Source: Theobroma cacao (taxonomy: Eukaryota > Streptophyta > Magnoliopsida > Malvales > Malvaceae). From it: DNA of 64,000 nucleotides. Shown piece by piece: positions 60,706 through 64,000 of this stretch. The first letter of the stretch is position 1. Every line of letters starts with the position of its first letter. The stretch is from contig NC_030854.1 of NCBI RefSeq assembly GCF_000208745.1, positions 29,493,300-29,557,299 on the forward strand, written 5' to 3'. A program made the position numbers and the translations under genes. A model generated the notes under the pieces. It made no database searches and had not been told where the DNA came from. It saw nothing but the letters and a program-made list of their open reading frames with translations.

Positions 60706-61480
60706 AGAACCCAATCACCATAGGTGAGTGAAAACTTTAAAAAATAAAGAGTCACCATCAATCTTTTTTACTAGATGTGATTGGCTACCTGTTGACTCAA
60801 TTCTAATCGATGAAGCCTTAAATTAATTTTAAGCCTACCCAAAAGAACCTTAAACTGGTCTATATTTTTTGAGATCTAGGTTCGGGAGTACGGTTACGCC
60901 CGAGAAAGGATTAGCACCCCCGAAACGCCTGTTCCATGAACGGTACCATTTTTAAATTATCCTATTAGGCTTTATTTTTTAAGTTCATTTTATTTCCTTA
61001 ACTATAACTTGCTTATTATATCTCTAATTTTATTAAATTATTTTATTTGATTCTAAAATGAAATACAAGTGTGAGGCAAGATGAAATGCATGGCGTGAGA
61101 TAAAAATATGTCGGACGAATAATCTTTTATTGAGGACGTTCTCCCTAATCCGCCCCTCATACTTGTGGGATCCAGGGTGTTCTCCCACCTAAGGAATTAT
61201 CCGAGAAATTTACCTTCGCAAATTCGACGAATAAAATCTCATCATTGGGGTTATTGTACGTTTTTCTTTAAAAAATAATATTTTCATGAATAATGAACCT
61301 AATACGAGCGAAAGTCTTTTATTAAAGATGTTTCCCTGAGCCCTCCCATCATATTGGTGGGACTCGGGAACACCTTTTCACATAGAAAACTTTTCGAGGA
61401 ATACCCGCCTTCGCAAGATCCTCGGAAGATCCCATCATCGGGGCTTAAACTCGAAAACAAAAATATTTATATGCAATGAT
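60706..61480. repeat. Repeat-derived sequence with two tandem diverged units
   Basis: Begins with an AACCCAATCACC/GATTAGCACCCCCGAAACGCC-type sequence that looks like non-coding repeat DNA, perhaps an LTR or leader of a gypsy-type element (not proven). Units at about 61118-61260 and 61300-61445 share the order TCTTTTATT, CTCC/CCTC, GTGGGA, CCTTCGCAA, ATCATCG/TTGGGG and are about 185 bp apart. Confidence 0.5.
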
Positions 61481-61615
61481 ATGCATGATGCAACATATAT
61501 ATATATATGCTATGCTAATGCAATTATCTATTTTTTTGTCATTTTTTATTATTTAATTATTATTTTTATTTTATTTTATTTTTTATTATCATATTTTCTA
61601 TTTTATTTCTAATTA
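61481..61615. repeat. Left copy of the sequence flanking the N gap
   Basis: Starts ATGCATGATGCAACATAT and ends TCTAATTA, then Ns. It matches the start of the sequence after the gap (62063-62200) apart from small differences in the A/T runs. Confidence 0.85.
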
Positions 61616-62062
61616 NNNNNNNNNNNNNNNNNNNNNNNNNNNNNNNNNNNNNNNNNNNNNNNNNNNNNNNNNNNNNNNNNNNNNNNNNNNNNNNNNNNNN
61701 NNNNNNNNNNNNNNNNNNNNNNNNNNNNNNNNNNNNNNNNNNNNNNNNNNNNNNNNNNNNNNNNNNNNNNNNNNNNNNNNNNNNNNNNNNNNNNNNNNNN
61801 NNNNNNNNNNNNNNNNNNNNNNNNNNNNNNNNNNNNNNNNNNNNNNNNNNNNNNNNNNNNNNNNNNNNNNNNNNNNNNNNNNNNNNNNNNNNNNNNNNNN
61901 NNNNNNNNNNNNNNNNNNNNNNNNNNNNNNNNNNNNNNNNNNNNNNNNNNNNNNNNNNNNNNNNNNNNNNNNNNNNNNNNNNNNNNNNNNNNNNNNNNNN
62001 NNNNNNNNNNNNNNNNNNNNNNNNNNNNNNNNNNNNNNNNNNNNNNNNNNNNNNNNNNNNNN
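61616..62062. other. Assembly gap (447 Ns)
   Basis: Unsequenced bases. Any open reading frame across it is an artefact. Confidence 1.
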
Positions 62063-62200
62063 ATGCATGATGCAACATATATATATGTTATGCTAATGCA
62101 ATTATCTATTTTTTGTCATTTTTTTATTATTTAATTATTATAATTATTATTTTTATTTATTTTATTTTTTATTATCATATTTCTATTTTATTTCTAATTA
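62063..62200. repeat. Right copy of the sequence flanking the N gap
   Basis: Begins with the same ATGCATGATGCAACATAT as 61481 and ends with TTTCTAATTA like 61615. Confidence 0.85.
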
Positions 62201-63660
62201 ATATTTTTTATACTTTACATTTTTTATTCTAGGTTACTCTTATATTTTCCTTTTATAATTAGATAAATTGTTTATAATTCCATTTAATGCCTAATTTTAA
62301 ATTAGTTATTGTCTTAAATTTTTTATTATTTTTTATTTAGTTTTTATTTTCCTATTTATTTAATGTCATGTATATTGCATTTTCACAAATTAATTATTTA
62401 CTATATTTTCAAATTATTATTATTATTTTTATCATCATTTTTTTTATTTATTGTTATTTATTTATTTTTTATTGAGTAGTTTTTTATATAGTCAAATTCT
62501 TTATTTATTAAAAATTTCGGGATCTTGAAATCGATGCCCTCCCATCGTACTAGTGGAACCTTGATTCGAATTTCGAACCTAGAGAATATGGGCCCGGGAT
62601 TGCGACTTCTCGCGTCTCGACCGATCATCCCATCATCGGTAATTATTTGTAGTTGATGTCATGGTAATTTTTATATATTTTTATTTTTATATACATGTAT
62701 TTTTAATGGTTATTTATATATTTGCAGTAAACATTCTCCTAAACTTAAGTTCTTTGCATAACTAAACACTTTCTAAAATGTTATTATTATTATTATTTTT
62801 ATATATATTTGCTATCCTTATTTTTATGTTATTCTATTCTTTAGTAATTTCCTAACCCTAGGACTATTATCTAGAAATTTTTAGAACATTATAATAACTT
62901 AAAATTAATTTTATATCATCAAGTATTAAAGCTCTAACTAAATAAATTGGGTGAAATCTAAACAAGCCATATCACAACAGTTCAGACAGCCCAAATCACC
63001 ACAGACCCATTTGGGAATGAGTAATATTTTACCTGATTGGGCTAAGTGGGCTCAAGCTAACTGGCTGACCCACGATCTTCACTAAGCCCACTGTTTGGTG
63101 CTTTGCACAGCCACCCCTGGTATGCCCAAAACGGCGTTGTTTGATGCAATGCAGAAAAACCTTCTTTTTTTTTTTCTTCTCCCTTACCGCTCACCTTTCT
63201 TTCTTTTCCCTAGAACCTTTCATTTTCTCCCTTTTGTTTCTCTCTTTAGCCGCCGACTACTCTCCACCTTCTCTCTAAAATCTCACCAGCTCTCTCTCCC
63301 TGTAACAGCCACCCCAAACCGGACCTCCCTAACCGGCGACGCCGCCGGCTACCTTTTCCTCACCTTCCGCCGATCGACGACCCAAGCTTCCCTTTTCATC
63401 GGTGTCGCTCCAATCTCTCTCCCAACCACCGGTCGATACTCCTTATTTCTCCTTCACCGTTTTTTGATCGGCGGCAAGCTCACCAACCGGATCTCCTATC
63501 GACAGCCGAATCTTTCCTCTCCTACCGGTGCTGGCTACCAAGACCGGACTTCTCCTCACTTTCTTCTACAGCCGATCGGCTCTCCCTCTTCGCCTTCTCT
63601 TACTGCCGATTGACTTTAGCTCCAGATCTGTCCTCCCTGCAGCTGCTTCTGAAATCTCTA
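62201..63660. repeat. AT-rich repeat and CT-rich leader-like sequence
   Basis: 62201-62500 is T-rich simple sequence. 62505-62645 is a third, more diverged relative of the units at 61118 and 61300. 63000-63660 is C/T-rich, with a 172-codon open frame at 63095-63613 that is low-complexity (Ser/Pro/Leu/Phe) and resembles no protein, so it is probably a transcribed leader of a repeat or gene rather than coding. Confidence 0.4.
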
Positions 63661-63664
63661 AGGA

Positions 63665-63945
63665 GCAAAATTTGGCTCATTCACCCATTTGACTCCATTT
63701 GTTGAATCATTTTCAATAACAAGGCTATAATTATTTGTCCGTTTAGATTGAGAGAATAACACAAAAGCTTCCCTGATTGTTAAAATTTCAGCAAGCTAGA
63801 GTCTCCGATGTCAATAGTTTTAGAAAATCTAATTAACGTCTCACCCCGTTTCATTTCTCAACAAACCACCTATGCTAGTCTCCCCCGAACTCCCATTTAC
63901 AGTCTCATCCACGTTAAATTTAACCATCTCAGCTTCCGACTTTCC
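63665..63945 (-). mobile_element. LINE RNase H fragment
   Basis: The minus strand gives VKFNVDETVNGSSGETSIGGLLRNETG (about 63850-63925, followed by a stop), then, in another frame, LAEILTIREAFVLFSQS and YSLVIENDSTNGVKWVNEP. These match the RNase H domain found at the end of plant LINE ORF2, with the first acidic Asp and the Glu region. Broken by a stop and a frame change. Confidence 0.75.
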
Positions 63946-64000
63946 CATGAAGTGTTAAGTCTTTGCTACTCCTTTTTCTTTATTTTGCAATTGCAGGTCC

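Noticed and set aside
60706..61000. Possible TRIM element of Cassandra type
   Set aside because: No 5S rRNA-like promoter sequence was found; only general repeat character is supported.
61566..62078. Open reading frames on the minus strand across the N gap
   Set aside because: They consist almost entirely of unknown residues from Ns.
63095..63613. 172-codon open frame
   Set aside because: Low-complexity Ser/Pro/Leu/Phe composition in a C/T-rich segment, no domain; likely leader or repeat sequence.

Overview
This is a eudicot plant nuclear genome segment. The evidence is intron-rich genes with GT-AG introns, plant-specific families (the AMP1 carboxypeptidase, AVT3 vacuolar amino-acid exporter, UBP12/13 and tandem plant USP-domain genes), a Ty1/copia retrotransposon with a plant-type primer binding site, LINE fragments, a Stowaway-type MITE and an AT-rich background. 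The species cannot be fixed from the sequence. Exon borders given here were read by eye from splice signals, reading frame and family resemblance.

Layout: 1-3579 (+) is the 3' part of a rhomboid-like protein with a C-terminal UBA domain (RBL15 type), cut by the window edge. 4664-8245 (-) is a nine-exon CCHC zinc-knuckle gene with one degenerate knuckle and one broken by a reading-frame slip. 9055-14150 (-) is a complete but inactivated copia element with 215-bp LTRs and a TATAT target duplication. 14224-22071 (-) holds three tandem universal-stress-protein genes (A, B, C) that share exon structure and a promoter block; a dead LINE fragment lies between A and B.

23728-35123 (+) is a 32-exon UBP12/13 deubiquitinase gene. 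It converges on an eight-exon SKA3-like kinetochore gene (36435-38579, -). A tRNA-Arg(CCU) gene follows at 38726-38798. 39269-45413 (-) is AMP1, ten exons, 702 residues. 49059-51552 (-) is a three-exon AVT3-type transporter, with a decayed copy of its own last exon just downstream. 52785-53576 (-) is a SAM-domain protein with a 2.1-kb intron in its 5' leader; that intron carries a Stowaway-type MITE.

The last 8 kb is repeat-rich and contains no intact gene: a LINE reverse-transcriptase fragment (about 57140-57990), a sulfotransferase pseudogene lacking its PAPS-binding loop (about 59797-60705), degenerate repeats, a 447-base N gap flanked by the same sequence on both sides, and a LINE RNase H fragment near the end.

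The genes share no pathway and there is no operon-like organisation. No clearly new molecular system was found. The observations most worth checking are the conserved promoter block of the three stress genes, the broken zinc knuckle in an otherwise phase-0 gene, the transporter exon relic, and the probable assembly artefact at the N gap.
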